Positions 1 through 9,591 of a stretch of DNA of 64,000 nucleotides are shown one piece after another (the first letter of the stretch is position 1; each line of letters opens with the position of its first letter). Both the position numbers and the translations under genes were made by a program. The notes under the pieces were generated by a model. It was not told where the DNA came from and did not search any database. It saw only the letters and a program-made list of their open reading frames with translations. The stretch is from Ichthyophis bannanicus (taxonomy: Eukaryota; Chordata; Amphibia; Gymnophiona; Ichthyophiidae), in assembly GCA_033557465.1 (NCBI GenBank), contig CM066033.1:13703080-13767079 (forward strand). The letters run 5' to 3'.

Positions 1-3
1 TAC

Positions 4-130
4 CTTGTGATATCAGAATGCCGTGAATCTCCTTGATAACCTTCTTGTACAGCTCCTGCTGCCATTCTCCCAGAATGCCCCACTCCACGTCTGAGAAGTA
101 AGCAGCGACGTCCCTGAATGTGACCGATGC
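4..130 (-). CDS. KRAB-A box exon of the left KRAB (zinc-finger) gene
   Basis: This exon of 127 bp, the usual length of a KRAB-A exon, lies between a splice acceptor (minus strand, ...TTCCAG) and a donor (AAG/GTA). It encodes 42 codons plus one base and has no stop: [15 protein letters not shown], then a leucine-rich second half ending ILISQ. KRAB-A boxes recruit the corepressor TRIM28/KAP1 to DNA bound by zinc fingers in the same protein. The conserved DV, YFS and EW positions are present, but the MLE motif that mammalian boxes use for TRIM28 binding reads IKE. It is the exon after 3915-3962 and joins it in phase 0; later exons and any zinc fingers lie left of the window. It differs from the right-hand copy at a few codons (for example EWGIL against EWDIL), so both copies may be genes in use. 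Confidence 0.9.
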
Positions 131-659
131 CTGGAACAGCAAACAGGACACTCAGCTGCACTTTCATTCTGGGGTGTGTGGAATAGAATCTGCCAGTGAG
201 ATTAGCAAGCTCCTTTCTCCTAAATATCCAGTATTTTGTTTAGATTGCCTGGTCCCCAGAGAAACTCTGGAAATCTCACCTCCTGTATTTATGAGCAATT
301 GGACAGAACATATGGCACTAGTCTATGTGGGTTGGAATGGAAGGGGGTGGCAACAACTACTGAAGGGGTGATGGAGGCTGGTGGGTTGGAGACTGAAGAC
401 AGGAAAGTGGAAAGTGCTGGGGTCAGACCTGGAGAGAGGAGTAAGAAAGCGTCTGAGAGTCAGACAAAGAGACGGAGTGTAAAAGTGTGTCTGTGTCTGT
501 GTTCATGTGTGTCTGAGAGAGAGAGTCTAAGAAAGTGCATTATTACAGAGAAGTGGATTAGCGACTCTCATGAATGGGATACAGCTGTCTCAGGTTATAA
601 TATGCTCAAGACAAAGATGGTAGCAGAAGGAGAAGAGTAGCTCTTTAAGTCAAAAACAG

Positions 660-900
660 TATCAAAGTGGATGAAATGCAGAAGGCACAGGAAGCACTGT
701 GGGATGCGACAGAAAGAAGCCATTAACACCTCTGTGTGCATTCATGTGATCTACAGATCTGCAAATCAGATGGAGGAACTGCACAAAGATCTGACTGATG
801 GCACACAAAAGGTGGGCATTAAGGAGGACGTGTTATTGGCAGGAAACTGTAACCTGCTAGACATCAATTGGAGTATCCAGTCTTCAGGTTAGGAAATTCA
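660..900 (+). pseudogene. Old CR1-like LINE endonuclease fragment
   Basis: An open stretch of about 73 codons encodes a broken piece of a CR1/L2-type AP endonuclease: VIYRSANQ followed by EDVLLAGNCNLLDINWS, where a working domain has the GDFN motif. The same fragment, reversed, is in the right arm at about 32701-32925, so it was in the intron before the inversion-duplication. It is a relic with no host function to infer. Confidence 0.6.
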
Positions 901-1469
901 GCAGCACTTTTACATGCATTAATGCAGCTGCAAACATCATGTTTTCTGGGCGAAATTAATGCAGGATAACGGAGCCCAATCCAAAGCCCACCATCTACTG
1001 AAGAAGCCAGGGATGTGTCAATTAAAAATAGCCCCCCCCTGCCTATTCTCACAAATCCCTGGCCGCCTATCAGTAAGGGCTACCACCCCCCTCCTCCCCC
1101 CATCCCATGCAACTATCAATTTTGCAGACAGAGTACTCCAAACAGTCTGGCAGGTGAAAGCTTTCTACCAATGACACTTATCCCTTCACTCACAACTTTT
1201 AGCCGTCTTCAGACAGATCTCTGTCCAGTTCCTCCATCTGAGACAGAGGTCAGGGAAGCAGACATGCACATATGGAGTTGCCATTTCCCTTTTCTATAAT
1301 GACCCACAGCACCTTCTCCTTTCCCCATGTCCTCTGTATTTCAGTCACTTTGACATTTTTTGACAGGTATTCAGGTGCTGCAGGTTAGTAAATCCTGCAG
1401 TAAGTATTCTGCGATAATAACTGTAAACACCTGCTATTTTATCACAGTTTTGTAAACAGATCCTTAAGG

Positions 1470-1575
1470 GTGAAGGAACTTGCCCAAGATCACATGGATT
1501 GTCTGTAGGAAAGCAGGATTTGAATTCTGTATATTATCTTGCTGCTCTAACTAGTAGGCTATTCCTCCATTTCAG
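1470..1575 (-). mobile_element. Old MIR-like SINE fragment in KRAB intron 1
   Basis: The stretch contains the typical reversed SINE pattern of an ACTTGCCCAAGATCAC block, then GATTTGAATTC (a decayed B box) and a CTAACTAG block. It is also present at about 32030-32130 in the right arm and so is older than the duplication. Confidence 0.5.
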
Positions 1576-2135
1576 AAAAAGACAAACTGGGAAAGAGGAG
1601 AAAAAGCTGAAAGAGCAGCACAGGGCATGGATTCTGCCTTATTTGGCAGAATAACCACACAAGGTACGCCCCAGGATGCCCCTCATGGGGTCAGGTGCTG
1701 CCATTTTCCAGGATTGTGGTGCAGAGGCAGGAACATGTAGGCATCACTCCTGCCTCCCTATGAAAGAGATACCAGGATGGGAGGATCAGAGATACTAGAG
1801 GGGAGGGACTGCAGAGTGCCAGGGGTTGGGGGTGTAGTGGTCTCTTGGGCAACCAATTTATTTTGTGGGGTTCAGGGGTGGGGGAGCTAAGGGTCACTAG
1901 TTTATGGAATTTTTTTTAAAGAGTTCAGGGGGTGGGGGACCAGGGCCACCAGGTTACCAGGCCACCAGTGATGTTTTTTTAGAAGAGTCAGGGTGAGGGC
2001 TGTTGGGATCTTTAGGATCAGGGAGTTTCAGGCAGGTGAATGAGCCTCTTTGAGCCATCTGACCTTTTTGCTTCTGGCTGCAAGTAGTTCAGACCCTTGT
2101 GCACATGTCTTCCACCCTCTGCCTTCTTTTGCACA

Positions 2136-3506
2136 ACAGTTTACTACTCTAGACCCTCTACTCTAGACCCTCTTGATCCCAATAACTATCGTCCAGTTTC
2201 TCATCTTCCTTTCCTCTCTAAATTACAACTTACCCACCATCTGGACTCCACCAATCTTCTTCACCCTCGTCAATCTGGCTTTCGCTCCGGGCACAGCGTT
2301 GAGACTGTTCTTTTAGCTTTCACCAACTCCCTGCATTCTGCTCACGACCGGGGTGACATCTCGGTGGCGGTAGCACTTGATCTTTCCGCTGCCTTCGACC
2401 TAGTTGACCACTCCCTCCTCCTCTCCCGCTTCCATGACATCGGCCTTCGTAGTACTGTCTTGCGTTGGTTTCACTCTTTCCTCTATTCTCGCTCTGCCGC
2501 TGTTCTCCTCTCATCCTCATCCCACTCCCCTTCCGACTCCTTCTCCCTAGTCTGCGGGGTTCCTCAAGGTTTTGTGTTAGCTCCTCTTCTCTTCAACGTC
2601 TTTCTCACTCCTCTCACATTGCTTATCCAACTGTTTGGGATTACAGCCTTTTACTATGCTGACGACATCCTCCTCCTCCACCACACCTCCCCTGTCTCCC
2701 GTGACCTAGCTCCCCTGAACGCCTGCCTAGCTGCTGTCTCTGACTGGTTAATTCAAAACTGTTTGCATCTTAACCTCTCGAAAACCATTGCCATCTGGTT
2801 CTCTCAAGGTCACCAGCTCCCCTCTCTGGCCCCATCTTTCTCTAATGCACCTGTCCCGCTGGTTACTACTTTTCGCTATCTCGGGGTCCTCTTCGACTCA
2901 GATCTCTCTTTCTCAGCACATGTTTCCCACGTTTCTAAACTCTCTTTCTTTCACCTTCGTCAGATTTGCGCTATTCGCCCCTTCCTTTCTTCCTCTGCTT
3001 TAACTACTCTGCTACTCACCCTTGTTATCTCTCGTGTTGACTTCTCTAACTCTATCCTCTCTGGTATCTCCAAACTGCAGCTCTCACGGTTACAACGCAT
3101 CCAAAACACCGCCGCCCGTCTTGCCACCCACTCTTCTGTCAGAGACCACGTCACCCCTCTTCTTCTCCGACTCCACTGGCTCCCTGTCTCCTTCCGCATT
3201 CAATTCAAACTCCTCACATTAGCTCATAAGGCGCTACATACCTCTACCCCTCAATACCTGGCTGATCTGCTCCATTTCCACACTCCTCGGCACACCCCTC
3301 GCTCCTTCCACCTTAACCGACTTGCTCTGCAATGCCCCTCACAAGCACACCTTCAGTCCACACGTTCATCAGGCTTCTTCTTTACAGGCCCTGCACTATG
3401 GAACTCTCTTCCTCCCCACCTCCGGCTCGAACCCCACTACCCTACCTTCAAACGCTCCCTTAAAACTTATCTGTTCTCCCTCGCTTTCGACCTCCCCCCT
3501 CCCTAG
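2136..3506 (+). CDS. Reverse transcriptase (C-terminal two-thirds) of the intronic LINE
   Basis: A single open frame of more than 450 codons runs to the stop at 3506. Non-LTR reverse transcriptase motifs come in order: NNYRPVSHLPFLSK, GFRSGHSVET, ALDLSAAFDLVDH (first catalytic Asp), GVPQGFVLAPLLFNVF, YYADDILLL (catalytic Asp pair intact), FRYLGVLFDSDL, then the LINE C-terminal region ending with ALWNSLPPHLR and a KTYLFSLAF tail. The endonuclease and the N-terminus are missing because of 5' truncation. There is no stop or frameshift, which fits a recent insertion. It cannot move by itself. Confidence 0.9.
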   Translation, partial: TVYYSRPSTLDPLDPNNYRPVSHLPFLSKLQLTHHLDSTNLLHPRQSGFRSGHSVETVLLAFTNSLHSAHDRGDISVAVALDLSAAFDLVDHSLLLSRFHDIGLRSTVLRWFHSFLYSRSAAVLLSSSSHSPSDSFSLVCGVPQGFVLAPLLFNVFLTPLTLLIQLFGITAFYYADDILLLHHTSPVSRDLAPLNACLAAVSDWLIQNCLHLNLSKTIAIWFSQGHQLPSLAPSFSNAPVPLVTTFRYLGVLFDSDLSFSAHVSHVSKLSFFHLRQICAIRPFLSSSALTTLLLTLVISRVDFSNSILSGISKLQLSRLQRIQNTAARLATHSSVRDHVTPLLLRLHWLPVSFRIQFKLLTLAHKALHTSTPQYLADLLHFHTPRHTPRSFHLNRLALQCPSQAHLQSTRSSGFFFTGPALWNSLPPHLRLEPHYPTFKRSLKTYLFSLAFDLPPP

Positions 3507-3692
3507 CCCTGACCCTCCGTCCCTCCCTCTGCCCTACCTACTCGTGTCTCTATCTCTTTCTCTACTTCACTTGTAACTTCCTTTCCATTCTCCGGCCTGT
3601 GCCACTCTCTTTATACTTTTTATTGTGAACCGCTCTGCCTACTCATGAAGGGCGGTCAAGCAAATAAATGAATATGAAGATATGAATATGAA
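2136..3692 (+). mobile_element. 5'-truncated L2/CR1-group LINE with target-site duplication
   Basis: The insertion is flanked by the 9-bp direct repeat TTTTGCACA at 2127-2135 and 3693-3701. The equivalent place in the right arm (about 31452-31475) has only one copy and no LINE. It starts inside the reverse transcriptase and ends in a short ATATGA-type tail after a 3' UTR with AACCGCTCTGCC. It therefore entered intron 1 of the left KRAB gene after the arms were duplicated. Its pyrimidine-rich coding strand differs from the AT-rich L2 copies nearby, so it is a separate lineage. Confidence 0.92.
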
Positions 3693-3914
3693 TTTTGCAC
3701 ACAGCTATTTAGCATTACATATTGTTAATGTATATTTTGGGAATAAAATTATGCATTAATCTTGCATTAGAAAACTGCTCTGAGCTATAACACAGCTCTA
3801 ACACAACGTTCCTACATCAAGGTCAGGGAGGGAAAGTTGCAAGAGCAGCATTTGCAAACGTTTTCTTTGAAATGCTGATGCCCTGTGCAGAAGAGGAGAA
3901 TAAACAATTCTTAC

Positions 3915-3962
3915 CTTATCAGAAACCAAGGCAGACATTTCCCTCCTGTTTTCCTTCTGCAT
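3915..3962 (-). CDS. First coding exon of the left KRAB gene
   Basis: On the minus strand an ATG at 3962 opens 16 codons, followed by a donor (GATAAG/GTAAGAATT). The reading frame joins the KRAB-A exon at 4-130 in phase 0. The peptide ends MSALVSDK; a second in-frame ATG eight codons in could be the true start. The matching exon in the right arm is 31194-31241 and differs by a few bases. The intron is 3.78 kb, of which 1.56 kb is the inserted LINE. The promoter should lie between here and 4314, where an ERV LTR now abuts. Confidence 0.72.
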
Positions 3963-4314
3963 TCTTAGGCTGCTGAGAAGAATTCCCTGTTAATGGAAGG
4001 ATGAATAAGGCAGAAGGACGCTGGACTAATTCCTAAGGGTCTCACATAGTCCCTTCTCTCGCATTTGCAGATCAGGGGCTGGGGCTTGCAGGGATTTCTT
4101 GTCCTGGGGAAACAGGAAGTTCCTGCTTCTAACACAAGTCTTTCCTTCTCTTTGCAAACTTAGCAGACACTGTAAGTAACTAGAGGAAGCAAACAGGGTA
4201 GAGCATGCTCAGTATCCTCTCGTGACATCATAATGTAGGAGCCCGCCTCCTTAAGGTGGATCTGCAGAGATGGCAGATAGAGGCAGTGTCTCAGGCAACA
4301 GAGGGAAGTAAGAT

Positions 4315-5205
4315 TGTAGCAGCGGAGTGTATCCAACCAAATAATACCAGGAGTCAGTTTTCAGGATCCAAGCCTTTGTATTGTGCACAGGCTCAGACAG
4401 GAGCGTGTCCAAAAAGTGACTGAGCAAAGTTATTACAGAAACATATTCATTTACAGTTTGATACATGCAGACTCTCTATTGGTCCCAACACCCCCTGCAT
4501 TTGTCCAATCACAAATCCCTCCTGGGCCTAGCACCCAGCTCCCCCTTCCCAAACTGTTCTAACAAAGGTGCAATTTCTAGGTCTCGTTACAATTCTACAG
4601 CAAGGTCGTTTCTAGCTTCAGGAATGCATGTATTGAAACATTTCTATCCTCAGAACACAAAAGAATAATGGAAGATTTATGCACTCATGAAAACTTCTTA
4701 TTAAGCAATTTCAAAACAGCTTTCTCAAACTTTCACAGACTTTTAGTTCTTACTAAGATGGGGGTTGGGACCTTTTCCACTATTCCCCCTTCTCACTTCA
4801 GCTAAACAAAAAGGCATATTAAAAGTATAAGATACATTATACATTTGATACAATTCTTCTTCAAAGGCTTCTGCTAGCTTCTGCTCCAAAGACGTTTGCT
4901 AGCCATAGGAATGTGAATAAATGTGAATGTATCTTAATCAGAAATGTGTTAACCAAAAAGTGTTGATAGACATTATGCAGACTTGGCAAGAAGCAGATTT
5001 CTTTTTCTAACTGGCAATTCTGATTCTTTTAGCAGCCGTACTGAAAAGTAGAGGGTTTAAAAATCCAAGTCACTTTCAGGTTCTTACCGGCTCATCATAT
5101 TTACAAGTCATAGCAGACAGCTTATAGTTTATAGGCCATAGAAATACTGTTATAGTTTATAGGCCATAGGCCATAGAAATACTGTTAAATAAATAGCCTA
5201 TCACA
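4315..5205 (-). mobile_element. ERV 1: 3' LTR of a gammaretrovirus-like element
   Basis: The plus strand begins TGTAGCAGC and ends CCTATCACA, giving TG...CA ends on the minus strand. It is immediately followed by CCCCCTTTGATTATTCTCACC, the reverse complement of a polypurine tract, as at the better preserved ERV at 17187-27858. That fixes it as the 3' LTR of a minus-strand element. At 891 bp it is longer than, and clearly diverged from, the 632-bp LTR of the second ERV. It inserted into the left duplication arm at AGAT (4311-4314); the matching end is not found. Confidence 0.8.
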
Positions 5206-5540
5206 TTCCCCCTTTGATTATTCTCACCCTAATGTTAAAGTGGGTGAGAATCAAATCACAGAGCATACTCAGTGTATGGTGGGGCTTCCTCTTGGGGTAA
5301 AGCCTGAGAGCAGCTCTACGGTATTATCCATAATAAGCAGAGGGGTATTAGACATCCTAGGAGGAATAAATGACACATATACTGCTCATCATAGCAATAG
5401 GCTTGTTCCCATGACCCACAACGATAATAACCAGTTCTATTAATAGCATCACATGCATCAAAATCCAGAAAAACATTCAAAAGAGCCCCATCCTCATTGT
5501 TCCATCGCAGTTCCAAAACATGATAGGAAGGATTCTGGCG
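5206..5540 (-). pseudogene. ERV 1: polypurine tract and env 3' fragment
   Basis: After the polypurine tract (5206-5217) a minus-strand open stretch (5316-5516) encodes a cysteine-containing segment with an NRT glycosylation site and a hydrophobic run (FLLGCLIPLCLLW) near its end. Position next to the 3' LTR and this hydrophobic end suggest the C-terminal part of an envelope gene, but no diagnostic motif is seen. The rest of the provirus is cut off by the L2 LINE starting at about 5541 and was not found beyond it. Confidence 0.5.
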
Positions 5541-5893
5541 GGGGTTATTTATTTATTTAACACTCATTTTTATACCGCATCTTCCAGAGATCAGGTGCGG
5601 TGTACAAACAACAACAATTAACAAAGCTAAGTTTGTTTTACATAGAACATCTTAATTTTTACATAGAACATCTTAACATATCATAAATAAACAAAGTGGG
5701 TTTTTGAACTGGGACCGTGTAAAAACAGTTAACTAACAAAGTGTAGTATCTATATACGTAAGACAGTACATAACTGATACAACTATATACATGCGTTGGT
5801 ATTAGGTCATAGGAGATAGGATCGTCATTTCATTAGCGCTGAGTGTTGTCCATTTAGGTGTGAGGTTTGTGCTTTAAGTGGTCATTTACCTGA

Positions 5894-7549
5894 TTATCCT
5901 TTATCTATGTTGATTGCAAGGTTTTCTATGGAATTGTAGTGTTTAGAGAATAGATAAGTTTTTAGTTTTTTGCGGAATTCCAAGATCTCTGTTAGTGAAC
6001 GTAGATCCTCTGGTAGGGAATTCCAGATAATTGGGGCTATGTGTGAGAAGGCTCTATTGTTGGTCAATTTATGTGCTTTTATGAAGTCCTTCGGGATCTT
6101 TAGTTTATTTAACTGTTCTTTTCTATTAGTAGGCTTAGGTGTTTCTTTGCATATTAGATTACATAGTGTAATCGGTGCCATGTCGTTTAATGCTTTAAAT
6201 GAGGTTATTATTGTTTTGTATATTATCCTACTTTGTATTGGTAACCAGTGAAGAGTTGCAAGTATAGGTGTTATGTGTTGTATAGAATTTATTTTTAGTA
6301 TAATTCTTGCTGTTGCATTTTGGGCTAATTGAATTCTCTTAATGTTCTGTTTTGAAATGCCTATAGGTATTAGGTTGGCGAAATCAAAATGAGGGGTTAT
6401 GATAGCTTGTGTTATATTAATGAAATCTTGTATAAATACAAGCGGACGTAGTTGTTTGAGAATTTTAAGTTTGAAATAGATTTTCTTTAAAGTGTTTCTA
6501 ATGTGGGTTTCCATTGTAAGGTGTGTATCTAGGATAACACCTAGATATCTTATTTCATTTTTTATTTTAATTTCTTGCTCTTGTAGTGTTATATGGGTTG
6601 GAGGGATAAATGATTGATTTTTAGTTACGATTAGGACTTCAGTTTTGGCATGATTTATGTGAAGGTTTTGAGTTTTTAGCCAAATTGTGATTTCATTATA
6701 GCAGTCTGAGAGTAGTTGTAATGGTATGTTAGGGATTGTAAATGGAATGTACATCATAATATCGTCTGCATAGAGGTGATAATGTACTCCAAATTTTTTA
6801 AAGATATTGCAAACCGGTTTTATGTAAATGTTAAAGAGTAGGGCTGAGAGAGCAGATCCTTGTGGTAAACCTATTTCTTGGTTATATGTAGTTGAAGTTT
6901 GATTACCTATTCGTACATTTTGTGTTCTGTTGTTTAAATAGGAAGTGAACCAATTATGTACTGTGGAGTTTATGCCTATCTGTCTTAAGTTGCTGAGCAT
7001 TATTGAATGATGAACACTATCAAAGGCTGCTGATATGTCGATAAAGAGGAGGATGAATGCTTGTTTATGATTGTCAATTCCTCTTAGGAGAGTATCAATT
7101 AATACTGTTAGTAGTGTTTCTACTCCGTGGCGGGGCCGAAATCCATATTGTTGCTCGTCAAGTGGGTAAGATGTGTCTATGTATTCCTGTGTCTGTAATT
7201 GCACTACTTTTTCTATTATTTTGGCCAAAAATGGAATGCTAGAAATGGGTCTGTATGATGCTGGGCATGTTTTATCTAGTTTGCCATTCTTTAGGATTGG
7301 GCGTATTTGTGCATGTTTGAGTGATTGAGGAAGGTAACCTTGGGATAATGAGAGGTTGACTATTGGGAGAATGAAGGAAAGTAAGGTAGGCAGAGTGTTT
7401 TTTATCCATGACACTGGGCATGGGTCTAAATAAGAGGTGGTAGTATTGAGTCCGGATATGATAGTTTTTAATGTTGTTCTTGAAATGGGGTAAAAGTCTG
7501 ACCATTGGACAACAGATTGGTGAGAGTTATTGATTGTATCAAAAGGCAT
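5894..7549 (-). CDS. L2 ORF, C-terminal part: reverse transcriptase
   Basis: About 550 codons continue the previous ORF after one frameshift. Motifs in order: SYRPISSIPFLAKIIEK, GFRPRHGVET, FIDISAAFDSVHH, GLPQGSALSALLFNIY, YADDIMMY (catalytic Asp pair intact), IRYLGVILD, and the C-terminal domain with LHWLPIQSR and IIWNSLPEDLR. The product copies LINE RNA at a nicked genomic site. There is no internal stop, so apart from the single A7 frameshift this copy could encode a complete protein. The frameshift may be real or a sequencing error in a homopolymer. No independent start codon context argues for a separate ORF. Confidence 0.88.
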   Translation of the reverse strand: MPFDTINNSHQSVVQWSDFYPISRTTLKTIISGLNTTTSYLDPCPVSWIKNTLPTLLSFILPIVNLSLSQGYLPQSLKHAQIRPILKNGKLDKTCPASYRPISSIPFLAKIIEKVVQLQTQEYIDTSYPLDEQQYGFRPRHGVETLLTVLIDTLLRGIDNHKQAFILLFIDISAAFDSVHHSIMLSNLRQIGINSTVHNWFTSYLNNRTQNVRIGNQTSTTYNQEIGLPQGSALSALLFNIYIKPVCNIFKKFGVHYHLYADDIMMYIPFTIPNIPLQLLSDCYNEITIWLKTQNLHINHAKTEVLIVTKNQSFIPPTHITLQEQEIKIKNEIRYLGVILDTHLTMETHIRNTLKKIYFKLKILKQLRPLVFIQDFINITQAIITPHFDFANLIPIGISKQNIKRIQLAQNATARIILKINSIQHITPILATLHWLPIQSRIIYKTIITSFKALNDMAPITLCNLICKETPKPTNRKEQLNKLKIPKDFIKAHKLTNNRAFSHIAPIIWNSLPEDLRSLTEILEFRKKLKTYLFSKHYNSIENLAINIDKG

Positions 7550-8970
7550 TTGAGTTTTTTTGATTTATTTTGGTAGTGATTAGCTAGTGTTTGTACTGAG
7601 ATGTCGGTGATTTCGTTGCAAGAATTTTGAGTGTTATTGGTAAGGTTTCTGACAATAGAGAATAGTTCTCTAGGTCTGTTATATGATTTTGATAAAGTTG
7701 CAGCGTAGTAGTTTTTCTTTGTACTATCGAGTGTTTCTTTATATTTTATGAGATGGTTATTGTATATTTCCTTATGTATAGTCAACTTAGATTTTCGCCA
7801 TTTAATTTCGTGTTTTCTTAGTTCTTTTTTCATTTGTTTTAATGTGTTATTGAACCATGGTTTGTTGTTAGTTTTGGGGTGTATCCTTTGTTTATTTGTG
7901 TAATTGATTTTGGCTGCATTATTGATGGTATCATACCAGTTTTTGACAGCATCATCTAGATCGGATGTGGATGGTAAGAGGTAGGGAATTGTTGAATCGA
8001 GGAATTCCGTTTCATTAAATTTTTTAAATTTTGATGTGGGGCCACTTAATGTATAGCTTTTGACATTAGCAGTATGATATGTGAAGTTTGTTTTGATAAT
8101 ATAATGATCAGACCAGGGTGTCTCTGTGAGTGCTATGGAATTTAGATTCATTAGTTTGAAAAGTGAATCGGGAAGAAAGATAAGATCTAGTGTTCCTCCT
8201 TTTATGTGTGTTGCGGTATTTATTATTTGATGATAATCTATATCTGATAAGGCATCCATAAATAATTTGGAGTTTTGTGTTGATAGTGATGATAGGTTGA
8301 AATCACCTAGCATAATTATAGGGTTTTGTTCAGAAGATGAGCTAAGGAGATCAATAAATGAGTCCAGACAATCTGCGCTTTGGTCTGGAGGTCTATAAAT
8401 TAAACAGATTTTCATGAGGCCAATTTTTATCAATAATGTGTCTATGTTATTAGAGATATTTGATTGAATTGATTTGGCTTTTAGTATCTTTTTTGTCATC
8501 ATTAAGACTCCTCCACCTTTTTTGTTGGATCTATGTTTGTAAAACAGGTCGTAGTTTTCATTATCAAGTTGGTTTAGGTAGACTGTGTCTGTTTCAGAAA
8601 GCCAAGTCTCTGTGACACATAATATGTCTGGTTTAGAGTCTGTTATTAGATCATTAAATATAGGGAGTTTGTTTTTCATTGAACGTGCATTAATAAGTAT
8701 GCATGATAGTGAGGATGTGTTTGAGCATGTTTCCTTGTAAATTTGGGATGAGTTTGTTTGTTTTATATGTATTAGTCTATGATAGTTTATTTTTGGATAG
8801 TTATTTGGGTGATTGTGTCCAATATGGTTGTCATAGCGAAGTTGGGTATGTATTATAGGGATGGTCATATAATTTTTGATGTTTAGACTTAGTGATAGGT
8901 TAATTATTATTATTGTTAAAATTATACAAGTGTATGATATTCTTAGAAACATGATGTTGTGGTGTGGCAT
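7468..8970 (-). CDS. L2 ORF, N-terminal part: hydrophobic leader plus AP endonuclease
   Basis: Five hundred codons open with a strongly hydrophobic segment at about residues 8-30 (core IILTIIIINLSLSLN), then an IPIIHTQ motif, and from about residue 90 an apurinic-type endonuclease: LINARSMKNK, VTETWLSETD, RSNKKGGGVLM, LGDFNLS and PWSDHY. The endonuclease nicks target DNA so that reverse transcription can prime from the nick. A basic linker with PWFNNTLKQMKKELRK follows. It runs out of frame near 7555-7561, a run of seven T (A on the coding strand), where the second half takes over in another frame. The hydrophobic start resembles a signal peptide and recurs in another copy (52173-52496). Confidence 0.85.
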   Translation of the reverse strand: MPHHNIMFLRISYTCIILTIIIINLSLSLNIKNYMTIPIIHTQLRYDNHIGHNHPNNYPKINYHRLIHIKQTNSSQIYKETCSNTSSLSCILINARSMKNKLPIFNDLITDSKPDILCVTETWLSETDTVYLNQLDNENYDLFYKHRSNKKGGGVLMMTKKILKAKSIQSNISNNIDTLLIKIGLMKICLIYRPPDQSADCLDSFIDLLSSSSEQNPIIMLGDFNLSSLSTQNSKLFMDALSDIDYHQIINTATHIKGGTLDLIFLPDSLFKLMNLNSIALTETPWSDHYIIKTNFTYHTANVKSYTLSGPTSKFKKFNETEFLDSTIPYLLPSTSDLDDAVKNWYDTINNAAKINYTNKQRIHPKTNNKPWFNNTLKQMKKELRKHEIKWRKSKLTIHKEIYNNHLIKYKETLDSTKKNYYAATLSKSYNRPRELFSIVRNLTNNTQNSCNEITDISVQTLANHYQNKSKKLKCLLIQSITLTNLLSNGQTFTPFQEQH

Positions 8971-9591
8971 TTTCTAAATCTGATTCAGGGGTATGTTAGC
9001 CAATGTATCTGATTCAGTGGTGTGATGAGTAGGATAGTGATGGTGTTGTAGTGTCTGTTGTGGTAATAGGTAATAAGTTACTGACAACAGTAAGATATAC
9101 AGTTATTGACTAATGTGAGGTATAGGCTACTTCATATATTTAAGGTGAAGCACAGATAGCAGTGATATTTCTAAATTATGTTACTGACAACAGTAATAAA
9201 TTCAGGGTAAATCACAAGTAACAGAAAAATATCTAAGAAGAATTACAGACGACTGTAATATATCTGCGATTTACTACTGAAGGATAAGATGCTTCGTGTG
9301 CCAGCAGAAATAGAGGATGATTCCTTGTACTGAAGGGAAAGGAGCAGAGAGGATTCAGAAGTCACCAGTGTTCACATTCCTCTCGGCTAATATGGAGATG
9401 TTTAACAGGGGAATCTGGAAGAGAGAGAATGAGACCAGTAAATACAAAGCAGAGACAACCTAAGACATTCATTTAGAATTAGGTTGGAGAGTTCTATAAG
9501 AGTATGTGAGAGGCAGGGTGGAGTCGCCTAGTGATTAGAGCACTGGCTTAAAACCAAGCGACCAGGATTTCATTCCCACTAGCACCCTTGC

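Larger units (their letters stand above)
1..4314 (-). repeat. Left arm of an inverted duplication (KRAB gene 5' region)
   Basis: Read on the minus strand, this segment matches 30849-33593 read on the plus strand, including the KRAB-A exon, the intron, an old CR1 endonuclease fragment, an old SINE fragment, the first coding exon and upstream promoter-side sequence. The match is interrupted only by the LINE at 2136-3692 and stops at 4314, exactly where an ERV LTR begins. Similarity looks well above 90 percent by eye but was not computed. The arm probably continues left of the window. Confidence 0.92.
5541..9420 (-). mobile_element. Nearly full-length L2-like LINE (copy A)
   Basis: The 3' end is the (AAAT)n tail at 5547-5560, preceded on the minus strand by the ACCGCACC...GCGGTATAAAAA hairpin-like terminus shared by most LINEs and SINEs in this window. 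Reading leftwards on the minus strand are a 5' UTR (about 8971-9420), one long ORF split by a frameshift (8970-5894) and a 3' UTR. It interrupts ERV 1. The 5' boundary is approximate because no target-site duplication was recognised. Confidence 0.85.

Noticed and set aside
236..640. Plus-strand open frame of 134 codons in the left arm
   Set aside because: It lies in the KRAB intron on the opposite strand, is not kept in the mirrored copy in full and includes a (TG/GA)-rich simple stretch.
5316..5516. Small secreted or membrane host protein
   Set aside because: It lies between an LTR with polypurine tract and a LINE insertion, in the position of ERV env, and has no splice or promoter support.
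9513..9591. Possible tRNA gene (A and B box)
   Set aside because: It is the head of a SINE with body and tail; no cloverleaf with a CCA-compatible acceptor stem was recognised. The same applies to 10300-10368.
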